Translations under genes and position numbers: made by a program
Shown: piece by piece, positions 9,526 to 16,433 of the stretch
Numbering within the stretch: position 1 is the stretch's first letter
Layout of the letters: each line of letters opens with the position of its first letter
Assembly (NCBI RefSeq): GCF_024296865.1
Contig: NZ_CP101134.1
Location: forward strand, 372,001-436,000
Length of the DNA: 64,000 nucleotides
Reading direction: 5' to 3'
Source: Sphingobacterium sp. LZ7M1
GTDB taxonomy: Bacteria > Bacteroidota > Bacteroidia > Sphingobacteriales > Sphingobacteriaceae
The notes under the pieces: model-generated
Databases searched by the model: none
Seen by the model: the letters and a program-made list of their open reading frames with translations, nothing else
Told to the model about the DNA's origin: nothing

Positions 9526-10116
9526 ATGATTGGGATAGTAAACTATGGAGCTGGGAATATATTTTCCATCACTGCAGCCTTAAAACGACTGAACATTTCT
9601 TATGGGATGATTAACCATCCTGAGGATTTTGAGCAGTATGAAAGGATTATTATTCCAGGTGTAGGACATGCTGGGGCGGCCATGCAAAAACTGCTGGAAT
9701 CTGGGCTGTCCGATACCATCAAGACCTTAAAAAAGCCGGTGTTGGGGATCTGTGTGGGAATGCAGCTGATGACGGATTATTCAGAGGAAGGGCAAGCAGA
9801 CCTTTTAGGGATCATTCCCCTGAAGACGTTACACTTTGAAAATAGGGTTAAAGAGAAGGTACCTCATATGGGTTGGAACAGTATTAATTTTGAAGAGAAC
9901 TGTCCACTTTTTAAGGAAATTCCTAATAATTCCTATTTTTATTTCGTTCATTCTTATTACATTGAACATGAATTAACCTACGGCATAGCTACTTGTGAGT
10001 ACGGACTGCCATTTTCGGCAGCAATAGCAAAGGATAATTTCTGGGCAGTACAATTTCATCCGGAGAAATCAGGAAAAGTTGGGGAGCAGTTATTGCTGAA
10101 TTTTAATGAATTATAA
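9526..10116 (+). CDS. hisH: Imidazole glycerol phosphate synthase, glutaminase subunit
   Basis: 196 residues of the class I glutamine amidotransferase fold. The catalytic triad is visible: Cys76 in GICVGMQLM, His178 and Glu180 in VQFHPEKSG. The N-terminal IVNYGAGNIFS and IPGVGHAG loops bind glutamine. HisH releases ammonia from glutamine and channels it through the HisF barrel. The gene sits between hisB and hisA, as expected for Bacteroidota. Confidence 0.97.
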   Translation: MIGIVNYGAGNIFSITAALKRLNISYGMINHPEDFEQYERIIIPGVGHAGAAMQKLLESGLSDTIKTLKKPVLGICVGMQLMTDYSEEGQADLLGIIPLKTLHFENRVKEKVPHMGWNSINFEENCPLFKEIPNNSYFYFVHSYYIEHELTYGIATCEYGLPFSAAIAKDNFWAVQFHPEKSGKVGEQLLLNFNEL

Positions 10117-10131
10117 ATGAATTTTTAGACT

Positions 10132-10884
10132 ATGTATATTATACCTGCAATTGATGTATTGGACAAACAGGTTGTCCGTTTGAGAGAGGGTAACTATGAA
10201 GATGTTACGACTTACTCCATTACTTTGGAAGAACAGATAGAGAAATACCATGCTAATGGTACCGAAATCGTTCATATCATTGATCTCAATGGTGCAAAGG
10301 GAGATTTTAGCAATCAGGAATACCTGTTTGATATCATTCGGAGAACCGAAATGAAGGTCCAATATGGTGGTGGTGTCCGTAGCATTGAAAAAGTAAAGGA
10401 ATTAGTTGATGCAGGTGTATATCGCGTTATCGTAGGCACACAAGCTATTACAAACCCCACCTTTTTAGAGGAATTGAGCAAGCTAAATGAAGGTAGAACA
10501 AAATATGCAGATCACATTGTGATTGCGATCGATGTATTGGATGAAGTCATCAAATATTCCGGTTGGTTGGAGAGTTCTCCGATCAAATTAATCGAATACA
10601 TTGATAAATGCTTGGCATTAGGTTTTTATCGCTTCTTGTGTACCGACATCAGTAAAGATGGAAAATTAGGTGGCGCAGGCGTTGAATTATACAAGAAATT
10701 ATTGGATCATTCGCCAATTATCAAATTGATCGGTTCAGGCGGTATCAGTTCCATGGCTGATATTGAAGAACTGAACAATTTAGGTAAAATGGAATCTGTG
10801 GTTGTTGGCAAGGCAATCTATGAAAATAGGATCAGCATTGAAGAGATCAAAGCTTGGAACTTAAAAGCATTAATCAGTCTTTAA
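10132..10884 (+). CDS. hisA: ProFAR isomerase
   Basis: 250 residues forming a (beta/alpha)8 barrel. It isomerises the ProFAR aminoaldose to the PRFAR aminoketose. The first strand [15 protein letters not shown] carries the general-base Asp at residue 8. The opposite Asp lies in [10 protein letters not shown] near residue 130. Phosphate-binding glycines are seen in QYGGGVRS and LIGSGGISS, with YRVIVGTQA between. It follows hisH after 15 bases and precedes hisF by 1 base, so coupling with hisF is likely. Confidence 0.96.
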   Translation: MYIIPAIDVLDKQVVRLREGNYEDVTTYSITLEEQIEKYHANGTEIVHIIDLNGAKGDFSNQEYLFDIIRRTEMKVQYGGGVRSIEKVKELVDAGVYRVIVGTQAITNPTFLEELSKLNEGRTKYADHIVIAIDVLDEVIKYSGWLESSPIKLIEYIDKCLALGFYRFLCTDISKDGKLGGAGVELYKKLLDHSPIIKLIGSGGISSMADIEELNNLGKMESVVVGKAIYENRISIEEIKAWNLKALISL

Positions 10885-10885
10885 A

Positions 10886-11641
10886 ATGCTAGCAAAGCGC
10901 ATTATTCCTTGTTTGGATGTTAAGGATGGCAGGACGGTAAAAGGGGTTAATTTTGTTGACCTTAGAGATGCTGGGGATCCCGTTGAATTAGCTTGGCAAT
11001 ATTCGCAGCAAGGAGCAGATGAACTGGTATTCCTGGATATCACAGCTACCCATGAACGCCGAAAAACTACGGTGGATTTGGTAAAGGCTGTAGCCAGTCA
11101 GATCAATATTCCATTTACCATCGGAGGTGGGATCAATGAACTTTCAGATGCGGATATCCTGTTGAATGCCGGTGCAGATAAAATCTCTATCAATTCAGCT
11201 GCGGTCCGTAATCCTGAACTCTTAGATCAGTTTGCGAAAGCTTTTGGTGTTCAATTCGTGGTTTTAGCGGTTGATACCCGATTGGTAAACGGAAAGAATT
11301 TTGTTCACCTGCGTGGTGGTCGAGACCTTACCGATATTGAAACGGAAGATTGGATCAAGGAAGCAGAAAATAGAGGTGCCGGAGAAATCCTGTTGACTTC
11401 CATGGATCATGATGGAACCAAGAATGGATTTGATAATGGATTGCTGAAAAAGATCAATGATTCCATCCATATTCCCTTGATAGCATCCGGTGGAGCAGGG
11501 AATCAGCAGCATTTTGTGGATGTTTTCCAACAGTCCAATGTAGATGCCGCTCTTGCAGCTTCTGTATTCCACTATGGGGAGATTTTAATCCCTGAATTAA
11601 AAGAAACATTGCACGCCAATGGAATTTCCGTTAGGCGATAA
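10886..11641 (+). CDS. hisF: Imidazole glycerol phosphate synthase, cyclase subunit
   Basis: 251 residues, a (beta/alpha)8 barrel paralogous to HisA. It uses ammonia from HisH to form imidazole glycerol phosphate and AICAR. The catalytic Asp11 is in [15 protein letters not shown]. The second catalytic Asp is in [11 protein letters not shown] near residue 130. Phosphate sites are [17 protein letters not shown] and IASGGAGN. It starts 1 base after the hisA stop and ends 10 bases before hisIE. Confidence 0.97.
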   Translation: MLAKRIIPCLDVKDGRTVKGVNFVDLRDAGDPVELAWQYSQQGADELVFLDITATHERRKTTVDLVKAVASQINIPFTIGGGINELSDADILLNAGADKISINSAAVRNPELLDQFAKAFGVQFVVLAVDTRLVNGKNFVHLRGGRDLTDIETEDWIKEAENRGAGEILLTSMDHDGTKNGFDNGLLKKINDSIHIPLIASGGAGNQQHFVDVFQQSNVDAALAASVFHYGEILIPELKETLHANGISVRR

Positions 11642-11651
11642 TACATAAAAC

Positions 11652-12239
11652 ATGAGTATTGATTTTAACAAAGGTGACGGACTTGTTCCAGTAATTATCC
11701 AAGACAATCAGACTTTAGAAGTTCTGATGCTTGGCTATATGAACGAAGAGGCTTGGAACAAAACCCAAGAAGAGAAAAAAGTTACTTTCTTTTCAAGGAG
11801 CAAAAATAGACTATGGACAAAAGGTGAAGAAAGCGGAAACTTTCTTCATGTTGTTAGTACTCATATCGATTGTGACCAAGATACCATTTTAATTAAAGCT
11901 GACCCTGTTGGTCCTACCTGTCATACAGGAAGCCGGAGTTGCTTTAATACGGAATTTAATCAGAACTTTCTATTGCAGTTGGAGCGCATTGTTCAGCATC
12001 GAATTGATTTTCCTAGTGATGAATCCTATGTGAACCGCCTGCGTTCAAGAGGTATCAATAAGATTGCTCAAAAGGTGGGCGAGGAAGCCGTTGAAACGGT
12101 TATTGCAGCCCTTACGGAAACAGAAAAGGATTTTATCAATGAGACTTCTGATCTGATGTTCCATCTTATTGTTCTGTTAAAGGAGAAAGGCCTGAGCCTA
12201 GAAACCATTGCCAAGAATTTGGAAGGAAGACATCAATAG
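11652..12239 (+). CDS. hisI: Bifunctional phosphoribosyl-AMP cyclohydrolase / phosphoribosyl-ATP pyrophosphatase
   Basis: 195 residues, a HisI-HisE fusion. The N-terminal cyclohydrolase half (about 1-110) has MLGYMNEEAW, TFFSRSKNRLWTKGE and the metal ligands in HIDCDQDTILI and GPTCHTGSRSCF. The C-terminal half (about 115-195) is the all-alpha pyrophosphohydrolase with SRGINKIAQKVGEEAVE. It catalyses steps 2 and 3 of histidine synthesis. It is the last gene of the operon, followed by a clear terminator. Confidence 0.97.
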   Translation: MSIDFNKGDGLVPVIIQDNQTLEVLMLGYMNEEAWNKTQEEKKVTFFSRSKNRLWTKGEESGNFLHVVSTHIDCDQDTILIKADPVGPTCHTGSRSCFNTEFNQNFLLQLERIVQHRIDFPSDESYVNRLRSRGINKIAQKVGEEAVETVIAALTETEKDFINETSDLMFHLIVLLKEKGLSLETIAKNLEGRHQ

Positions 12240-12264
12240 GAGTTAAGATATTTTTATTTGAGGG

Positions 12265-12293
12265 ATCCTCAGCCTTTGGCTGGGGATTTTTTG
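12265..12293 (+). terminator. Terminator of the his operon
   Basis: A 10-bp stem (ATCCTCAGCC at 12265-12274 with GGCTGGGGAT at 12278-12287, one non-Watson-Crick pair) has a TTT loop and is followed by TTTTTT. It lies 25 bases after the hisIE stop. Confidence 0.9.
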
Positions 12294-12310
12294 TGTGGAG
12301 ATAGGGGGTG

Positions 12311-12450
12311 AATCCCAATCCCATCGCGCAGGTCAACGGCATTCTTTCCATTTTTCCACCAAGGAAATGAGCCGGTTGCTAAAGGACTTCCTGCGGAAGG
12401 ATGGTTGTTTGTATATATTGGGAACCCCTGGAAAGGGTGACAGCTTTCTA
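12311..12450 (+). repeat. Intergenic repeat module R1, copy A
   Basis: This segment closely matches 15331-15456 (same strand) and 22946-23105 (opposite strand). Shared blocks include CATTCTTTCCATTTTTCC, GGAAATGAGCCGG, GACTTCCTGCGGAAGGAT and GGTTGTTTGTATA. Open frames here are by-products of the repeat, not genes. The 12240-12636 stretch otherwise holds only the his terminator and module R2. Confidence 0.8.
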
Positions 12451-12461
12451 ACGGGATAATA

Positions 12462-12542
12462 ATCTTGGTCCATCCTCCTATCCCCTCCATCCTGGTTCCA
12501 CCCAGATCTTGGTTTATCCTCCCATCCCTTCCATCCTGGTTC
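12462..12542 (+). repeat. Intergenic repeat module R2, two tandem copies
   Basis: Two 37-base units (12462-12498 and 12506-12542) repeat with a 44-base period. Each begins ATCTTGG and ends CATCCTGGTTC. Related units occur at 14936-14992 and 22194-22295 (opposite strand) and 23119-23175 (same strand). Copies elsewhere contain an inserted CCCTGAGC...GTCGAAGGG core that is missing here. Confidence 0.75.
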
Positions 12543-12622
12543 AAATCTCCTCTTGAACGTAAGACTTATGTCAGCATTTGGGATAGCTGGTCGGGTTTCT
12601 TTTATTTCTGTGCGATCAAGGG

Positions 12623-12630
12623 TATATTTG
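12623..12630 (+). promoter_or_regulatory. Putative -7 box of the WD40 gene
   Basis: TATATTTG is a full match to TAnnTTTG and ends only 6 bases before the chosen ATG at 12637. Transcription would begin at or next to the start codon, giving a leaderless or near-leaderless mRNA. Confidence 0.5.
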
Positions 12631-12636
12631 CATAAC

Positions 12637-13554
12637 ATGAATCTAGAAAAGTTTAATATCAACCTGAATGGGACCTTGTCTGGTCATCAAAACCCTGTAT
12701 TTGCCTTGGCCATTTCAAGTGTTGATCCGAATGCACTATTTACAGGTGGCAACGATAAAGGGGTGGTAGAATGGGATTTAGAGAGCAATAGCTTTAAAAG
12801 GATCCTTTGCAAGGTTGGAAGCTCCGTATATGCACTTTTGTCCATACCCGGAACTTCCTTGCTGGCGATTGGAATGAGATCCGGTCAGGTATTGGTGGTA
12901 GATACACAGAACCAAAGTTTAAAGGCAAATCTTAAGGTGGAACAGGGCGCTGTATTTTCGATAAAAACCATTCCCGGTAAACAGGAAATGATTGCGATCG
13001 GTGAGGAAGGCTATGCTTATGTTTGGAGTTTGGAGAATTTTGAGCTGCTTTATAGGTTTAAGGTTTCCAATACTACCGTTAGGGTAATTGAAGTGGATAA
13101 AAATAATTCGACTGTTGCGTTTGGTGATAAGAATGGTGAAATCCATTTATACCATGCCCATGATTTTCAGGAATTCAAGAAAAGGAAAGTACATGAGTTA
13201 CCGGTAACCAGTTTACAATTTGACCCAGCTGGGAATTTGCTTTCTGGGGGGAGGGATGCGAAGTTATATAAATTGGATGCCAACCTGGATACGATTCAAG
13301 ATATCGTTCCACATATGTTCACGGTTTATGGTATCAGCATAAATATAGAGGAGAATCTAATTGCAACGGTTAGTAGAGATAAGACCTTAAAAGTTTGGCG
13401 GCTGGAAGATCTAGCTTTGATCAAGAATATTTCTAGAGACCGTGGCTATGATAGCCATTATCTATCTATCAATAACATGCTCTGGGATCAAGACCGGATC
13501 TTTACCGTAAGTGATGACAAGACCATTAAGTTATGGAAGGTGGTTCCTGAATAG
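12637..13554 (+). CDS. WD40-repeat beta-propeller protein
   Basis: 305 residues from the ATG at 12637 (MNLEKFNINL). An in-frame ATG 84 bases upstream falls before the TATATTTG promoter box and is less likely. Seven blades of about 40 residues are visible, with WD-like ends such as GVVEWDLES, YVWSLEN, LKVWRLED and IKLWKVVPE. GH-type starts include LSGHQNPVFALA. There is no signal peptide, so it is cytosolic. The propeller is probably a protein-interaction scaffold; partners are unknown. Its last 29 bases overlap the 3' end of the convergent membrane-protein gene. Confidence 0.88.
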   Translation: MNLEKFNINLNGTLSGHQNPVFALAISSVDPNALFTGGNDKGVVEWDLESNSFKRILCKVGSSVYALLSIPGTSLLAIGMRSGQVLVVDTQNQSLKANLKVEQGAVFSIKTIPGKQEMIAIGEEGYAYVWSLENFELLYRFKVSNTTVRVIEVDKNNSTVAFGDKNGEIHLYHAHDFQEFKKRKVHELPVTSLQFDPAGNLLSGGRDAKLYKLDANLDTIQDIVPHMFTVYGISINIEENLIATVSRDKTLKVWRLEDLALIKNISRDRGYDSHYLSINNMLWDQDRIFTVSDDKTIKLWKVVPE

Positions 13555-14359
13555 CGACGGCAAGCGATTTTCTTCTGACCGTACATCTGTAATAATTGAA
13601 TGCAGTAAAGATTAACCCTAAAATCATAGAGATGATCAAGAATGGTAAGATGTCATATTGGGTAGGAAGAGGGTCCTGTTTGTTTTCTACATAAGCCCCG
13701 TAGCTTCCCCAAGCCAATACGGCTGAGACTGAGGGCAAATAATTGTAGTAAGAGTATGCTAACATGCAGGCACATGTGATTGCCAGTGCACCCAGGTTCA
13801 GATAGAAGTAAAAAGCATCCCCTAAGGTAAGGCTCAGTTTTGAAAGGATTACTGCAAAATTAAAGCCTATCACGAACATTAACCAGCCGGTATACACGCC
13901 AAATCCTAAACGGATAAAATATCGGGTAAAGGAATTGGTGGTCAGCTTTTTGATTTGGATCCGCTTGTTGATTACCATAACCGAAACGAGACAGATTATG
14001 GAATACATTAAGGACCAATAAAAATAATCATTGTGTTTCAAGGTCATGCTCAAACCGAGGGCCATCTGGTTCAAGATCAACAGGTAGTCGATTTTTTCTA
14101 CTTTCCGGACTACATTTTCATTTAAGCTGTTTTTTTGCGTCCCTACATACATCATGTAAGCAGCCAAAACCATATTAAAAGCGATAAATGTCCATATTTT
14201 ATAGCTGAACTTTGCTGGTGTCAGGTAAGATGGATAAAAGGCAATCGTATCAGTGAATGAAAAGCTGAATAAGAAACCATTCTCTAGGCATGCGATCCAT
14301 AGAAAATTGAGGGCTACCATCACTAAATTCAAAAATGATAATGTCTTTGGTGCTGCCAT
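13526..14359 (-). CDS. Multi-pass membrane protein, possibly TspO/MBR-like
   Basis: 277 residues with about eight hydrophobic helices. The segment YPSYLTPAKFSYKIWTFI resembles the loop and helix of the tryptophan-rich sensory (TspO/MBR) superfamily, where a TP..(Y/F)..xIW pattern is common. The rest is too divergent for a firm call. No catalytic residues are evident. A TATATTTG box lies about 32 bases upstream of the ATG. The gene converges on and overlaps the WD40 gene by 29 bases. It is a conserved-type membrane protein of unknown function; the TspO link is a weak inference. Confidence 0.7.
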   Translation of the reverse strand: MAAPKTLSFLNLVMVALNFLWIACLENGFLFSFSFTDTIAFYPSYLTPAKFSYKIWTFIAFNMVLAAYMMYVGTQKNSLNENVVRKVEKIDYLLILNQMALGLSMTLKHNDYFYWSLMYSIICLVSVMVINKRIQIKKLTTNSFTRYFIRLGFGVYTGWLMFVIGFNFAVILSKLSLTLGDAFYFYLNLGALAITCACMLAYSYYNYLPSVSAVLAWGSYGAYVENKQDPLPTQYDILPFLIISMILGLIFTAFNYYRCTVRRKSLAVAIQEPPSIT

Positions 14360-14390
14360 GCTTGGTTAATAGTTAATGTGTTTGGCAGGA

Positions 14391-14398
14391 CAAATATA
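14391..14398 (-). promoter_or_regulatory. Putative -7 box for the membrane-protein gene
   Basis: TATATTTG on the minus strand, 32 bases before the ATG at 14359, matches the Bacteroidota promoter element. Confidence 0.5.
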
Positions 14399-14405
14399 AA
14401 GATTT

Positions 14406-14882
14406 TTACTGAAAATTAAGAAGTTCTAAGATGGTATTTAGATACTGCTTGTCGATTAAGTCAAACGAATTTAATTCTTTGCTGTCGACATCTAGTATGG
14501 CAATACATTTTTTGTTTTGAAAGAGAGGAACAACTATTTCAGATTTCGATAAAGATGAGCAGGCAATGTGTCCAGGGAATTCATCGACGTTGGGAACTAT
14601 GACGGTTTCTTCTTTTGCCCAAGCAGTCCCACAAACGCCTCTGTTATAAGCGATTCTTGTGCAGGCTACTGGTCCTTGGAATGGGCCCAGCACCAATTCG
14701 TTTCCTTCAACAAGATAGAACCCTACCCAAAAGAAATTGAACTGCTCCTTTAAAGCTGCGCAGATATTTGCCAGATTAGCAATAAAATTGGTTTCTCCCT
14801 GTAGAAGACCTTTGATCTGTGGGATCAAGGATTGATATTGTTGTTCTTTACTTCCGCTTGTTATATGTAAATCTTCTGCCAT
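14406..14882 (-). CDS. Free methionine-(R)-sulfoxide reductase (GAF domain)
   Basis: 158 residues from the ATG at 14882. An upstream in-frame TTG lies inside the TATATTTG promoter box and is rejected. The protein is a single GAF domain of the fRMsr (YebR-like) type. FFWVGFYLV, GPFQGPVACTRI, GRGVCGTAWA-like RGVCGTAWA and FPGHIACSS carry the three cysteines used in catalysis and resolution. The enzyme reduces free methionine-(R)-sulfoxide in the cytosol with thioredoxin. A protein-bound methionine sulfoxide reductase (msrB) is encoded at 47.9 kb, so both repair routes are present. Confidence 0.93.
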   Translation of the reverse strand: MAEDLHITSGSKEQQYQSLIPQIKGLLQGETNFIANLANICAALKEQFNFFWVGFYLVEGNELVLGPFQGPVACTRIAYNRGVCGTAWAKEETVIVPNVDEFPGHIACSSLSKSEIVVPLFQNKKCIAILDVDSKELNSFDLIDKQYLNTILELLNFQ

Positions 14883-14903
14883 GGTTTGGATACTTTTTTG
14901 ATG

Positions 14904-14911
14904 CAAATATA
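14904..14911 (-). promoter_or_regulatory. Putative -7 box for the fRMsr gene
   Basis: TATATTTG on the minus strand lies 21 bases before the ATG at 14882. It also decides the start, because the longer frame would begin inside the box. Confidence 0.5.
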
Positions 14912-14935
14912 CGGAATTGTTGGGTGATCTGGGTT

Positions 14936-14992
14936 GAACCAGAATGCCCTTCGACGCCGCTCGGGGTACGGGAAGAGAGGATGGTCCAAGAT
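14936..14992 (-). repeat. Repeat module R2, start of repeat island 1
   Basis: Reads GAACCAGAATGCCCTTCG on the plus strand, then GCCGCTCGGGGTACGGG, then GAGGATGGTCCAAGAT. It matches the reverse complement of 23119-23175. The whole 14883-15839 stretch has no gene; it is a mosaic of repeats and hairpins described in the following entries. Confidence 0.75.
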
Positions 14993-15059
14993 CATTTCTT
15001 TTATTTTGGAGAATTAGGTACGCTCATTCAATATTTATCATCGGAGTCAGCCTGAAGGT

Positions 15060-15081
15060 TTCCCGAAAGATTTCTCGGGAA
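15060..15081. repeat. Hairpin in repeat island 1
   Basis: TTCCCGA (15060-15066) and TCGGGAA (15075-15081) form a perfect 7-bp stem with an 8-base loop. No T-tract follows directly. Confidence 0.5.
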
Positions 15082-15111
15082 TATTCATTCTTTAATTGAA
15101 ATGATTTCTTT

Positions 15112-15199
15112 GTTACTTTTGAAGCCCAAAAGTAACCAAACCGACGAAGGAGCTCAGGGACACCAATTCTTTTCGTTACTTTTGAGGCGCAAAAGTAAC
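15112..15199. repeat. Two copies of a GTTACTTTTG palindrome
   Basis: GTTACTTTTG and CAAAAGTAAC form a 10-bp stem with a 5-base loop at 15112-15136 and again at 15175-15199, 63 bases apart. Both copies are followed by CAAA. They look like a mobile intergenic palindrome and give rise to spurious open frames. Confidence 0.75.
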
Positions 15200-15278
15200 C
15201 AAAACGCTTCGGCTCATTTAAGATGGCTTTTCGCACGGTCATCCGCACATGAAAAGAATGCCTTGTTGTCGGGAATAT

Positions 15279-15321
15279 CTTTCTCAAGATCATCCCTTTT
15301 GATGGGATGATCTTGAGAAAG
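15279..15321. repeat. Long perfect inverted repeat (18-bp arms)
   Basis: The arms at 15279-15296 (CTTTCTCAAGATCATCCC) and 15304-15321 are exactly complementary around a 7-base loop. GGAAT (15272) and ATTCC (15323) extend the pairing after a short interruption. There is no gene next to it that needs a terminator on either strand. Confidence 0.8.
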
Positions 15322-15330
15322 CATTCCAAG

Positions 15331-15456
15331 GCCAATCCCATCGCACAGGTCATCGGCATTCTTTCCATTTTTCCGCCATTGGAAATGAGCCGGATGCTAA
15401 AATGCTTCCTTCGGAAGGAAAATGTTTGAAATGGCGAAACCACAGCGTGGGTGAAA
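15331..15456 (+). repeat. Repeat module R1, copy B
   Basis: Matches 12311-12450 on the same strand and 22946-23105 on the opposite strand. It lacks about 60 internal bases that copy C has, and it ends in the hairpin-like CCACAGCGTGGGTGAAAT, which copy C also carries. Confidence 0.8.
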
Positions 15457-15507
15457 TCTTTTTCAATAGTTCCTCTTTATGGGTTTAAAACAATAAAAAA
15501 CAGTTTG

Positions 15508-15672
15508 CTCATCTTACGATTCGCAATGACCAACATCCTCATAAAAAAACAACAATAGATTCTTCGTTGCACTCTGAATCCCTCTTTAGCATATTTTAAT
15601 TCTGAACTGTCAGTGAGGAATCTGTATGGTACTCCTCCAGCAGGTCCTGTCATGCTGTACCGAAGGTACAGG
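15508..15672 (+). repeat. Repeat module R3, copy in island 1
   Basis: Collinear with the reverse complement of 22728-22896. Shared blocks are CTCATCTTACGAT, AGATTCTTCGTTGCACTC, TGAATCCCTCT, AATTCTGAAC and a CCGAAGGTAC hairpin end. A 100-codon frame over it is not a gene. Confidence 0.7.
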
Positions 15673-15775
15673 AACTGTACGCCAATACAATCTTGAAAGA
15701 TTTCAAAATTGGGCTTTTGATATTTCCGAGGCCTATCCTCGATCATGATGGCATAAAATTCTAAATCAACAATCA

Positions 15776-15810
15776 ACAAAAAAGAGGTTATCTTTATCAG
15801 ATAACCTCTT
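15776..15810 (-). terminator. Terminator downstream of ruvA
   Basis: AAGAGGTTATCT (15782-15793) and AGATAACCTCTT (15799-15810) form a perfect 12-bp stem with a 5-base loop. On the minus strand it is followed by a run of T. It lies 30 bases beyond the ruvA stop and closes the dacB-maeB-ruvA direction. Confidence 0.88.
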
Positions 15811-15839
15811 AATCATGTTTTTATAAAGATAAATAACTC

Positions 15840-16424
15840 TTACAGGCGTTTTAAGGCTGCTTTGATCAATTGTTCTACAGAAAGATCTGGCTCGGCGGTA
15901 TAAATGGCCTGAAGGGCTTTTTCCGCTTGAGCTTTTGGGAAACCTAACATGACCAATGCTGTCAATGCTTCTTCAGCTGAAGAAGGTTTGCTGACGATCA
16001 ATGGAATCAATGCATCTGGGCCTTGCTTTTTAAGTTTATCTTGAAGTTCAAGAATCACGCGTTGCGCTGTTTTTGGACCAATCCCTTTTATTTTCTGGAT
16101 GACATTGACCTGCCCATTGACGATAGCCTGTTGGATTTCTTCAGGAGTAATCGAAGAAAGCATCATTCTACCGGTATTCGGACCGATTCCAGAAACAGAG
16201 ATCAAATGGTGAAAGAGATGTCTTTCTGCTTCTGTAGCGAAGCCAAACAGCGTTTGGGAGTCTTCGCGTACCTGAAAGGAAGCAAAAAGTTTACATTCTT
16301 CTTGATCTTTGATCTGGCTGTAGGTAGTCAATGAAATGTGCAAGTAATAGCCAATGCCACCCACCTCCAAAACGACATGGGTTGGAGCTTTAAAAACTAA
16401 CTTACCTTTAAAATATTCGTACAT
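15840..16424 (-). CDS. ruvA: Holliday junction DNA helicase subunit RuvA
   Basis: 194 residues, the usual length. The N-terminal OB domain (MYEYFKGKLVFKAPTHVVLE, then GIGYYLHIS) is followed by two helix-hairpin-helix motifs in the middle domain (LISVSGIGPNTGRMML and KIKGIGPKTAQRVIL). A C-terminal helical domain that contacts RuvB begins near residue 150 (EEALTALVMLGFPKAQAEKA). RuvA binds four-way junctions and loads RuvB for branch migration. The gene begins 9 bases after maeB, so the two are likely co-transcribed. ruvB is not in the window. Confidence 0.97.
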   Translation of the reverse strand: MYEYFKGKLVFKAPTHVVLEVGGIGYYLHISLTTYSQIKDQEECKLFASFQVREDSQTLFGFATEAERHLFHHLISVSGIGPNTGRMMLSSITPEEIQQAIVNGQVNVIQKIKGIGPKTAQRVILELQDKLKKQGPDALIPLIVSKPSSAEEALTALVMLGFPKAQAEKALQAIYTAEPDLSVEQLIKAALKRL

Positions 16425-16433
16425 AAGCTATGC

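Noticed and set aside
12462..12542. Possible short CRISPR array (two 37-base units with a 7-base gap)
   Set aside because: The spacing is far too short for spacers, the units differ, and no cas gene is near. It is tandem R2.
12269..12662. Open frames on the minus strand across the region after hisIE
   Set aside because: They lie over repeat modules R1 and R2, have no ribosome-binding site or family resemblance, and similar frames recur wherever the repeats occur.
13526..14359. Firm call of TspO
   Set aside because: Only one segment resembles the family. The protein is much longer than TspO and has too many helices, so it is left as a membrane protein of unknown function.
15024..15443. 139-codon minus-strand frame in repeat island 1
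   Set aside because: Its translation is built from the GTTACTTTTG palindromes and R1, giving repeated SKVTK-type peptides. It is an artefact of repeats.
15477..15779. 100-codon minus-strand frame before ruvA
   Set aside because: It follows module R3 and has no start signal or recognisable domain.
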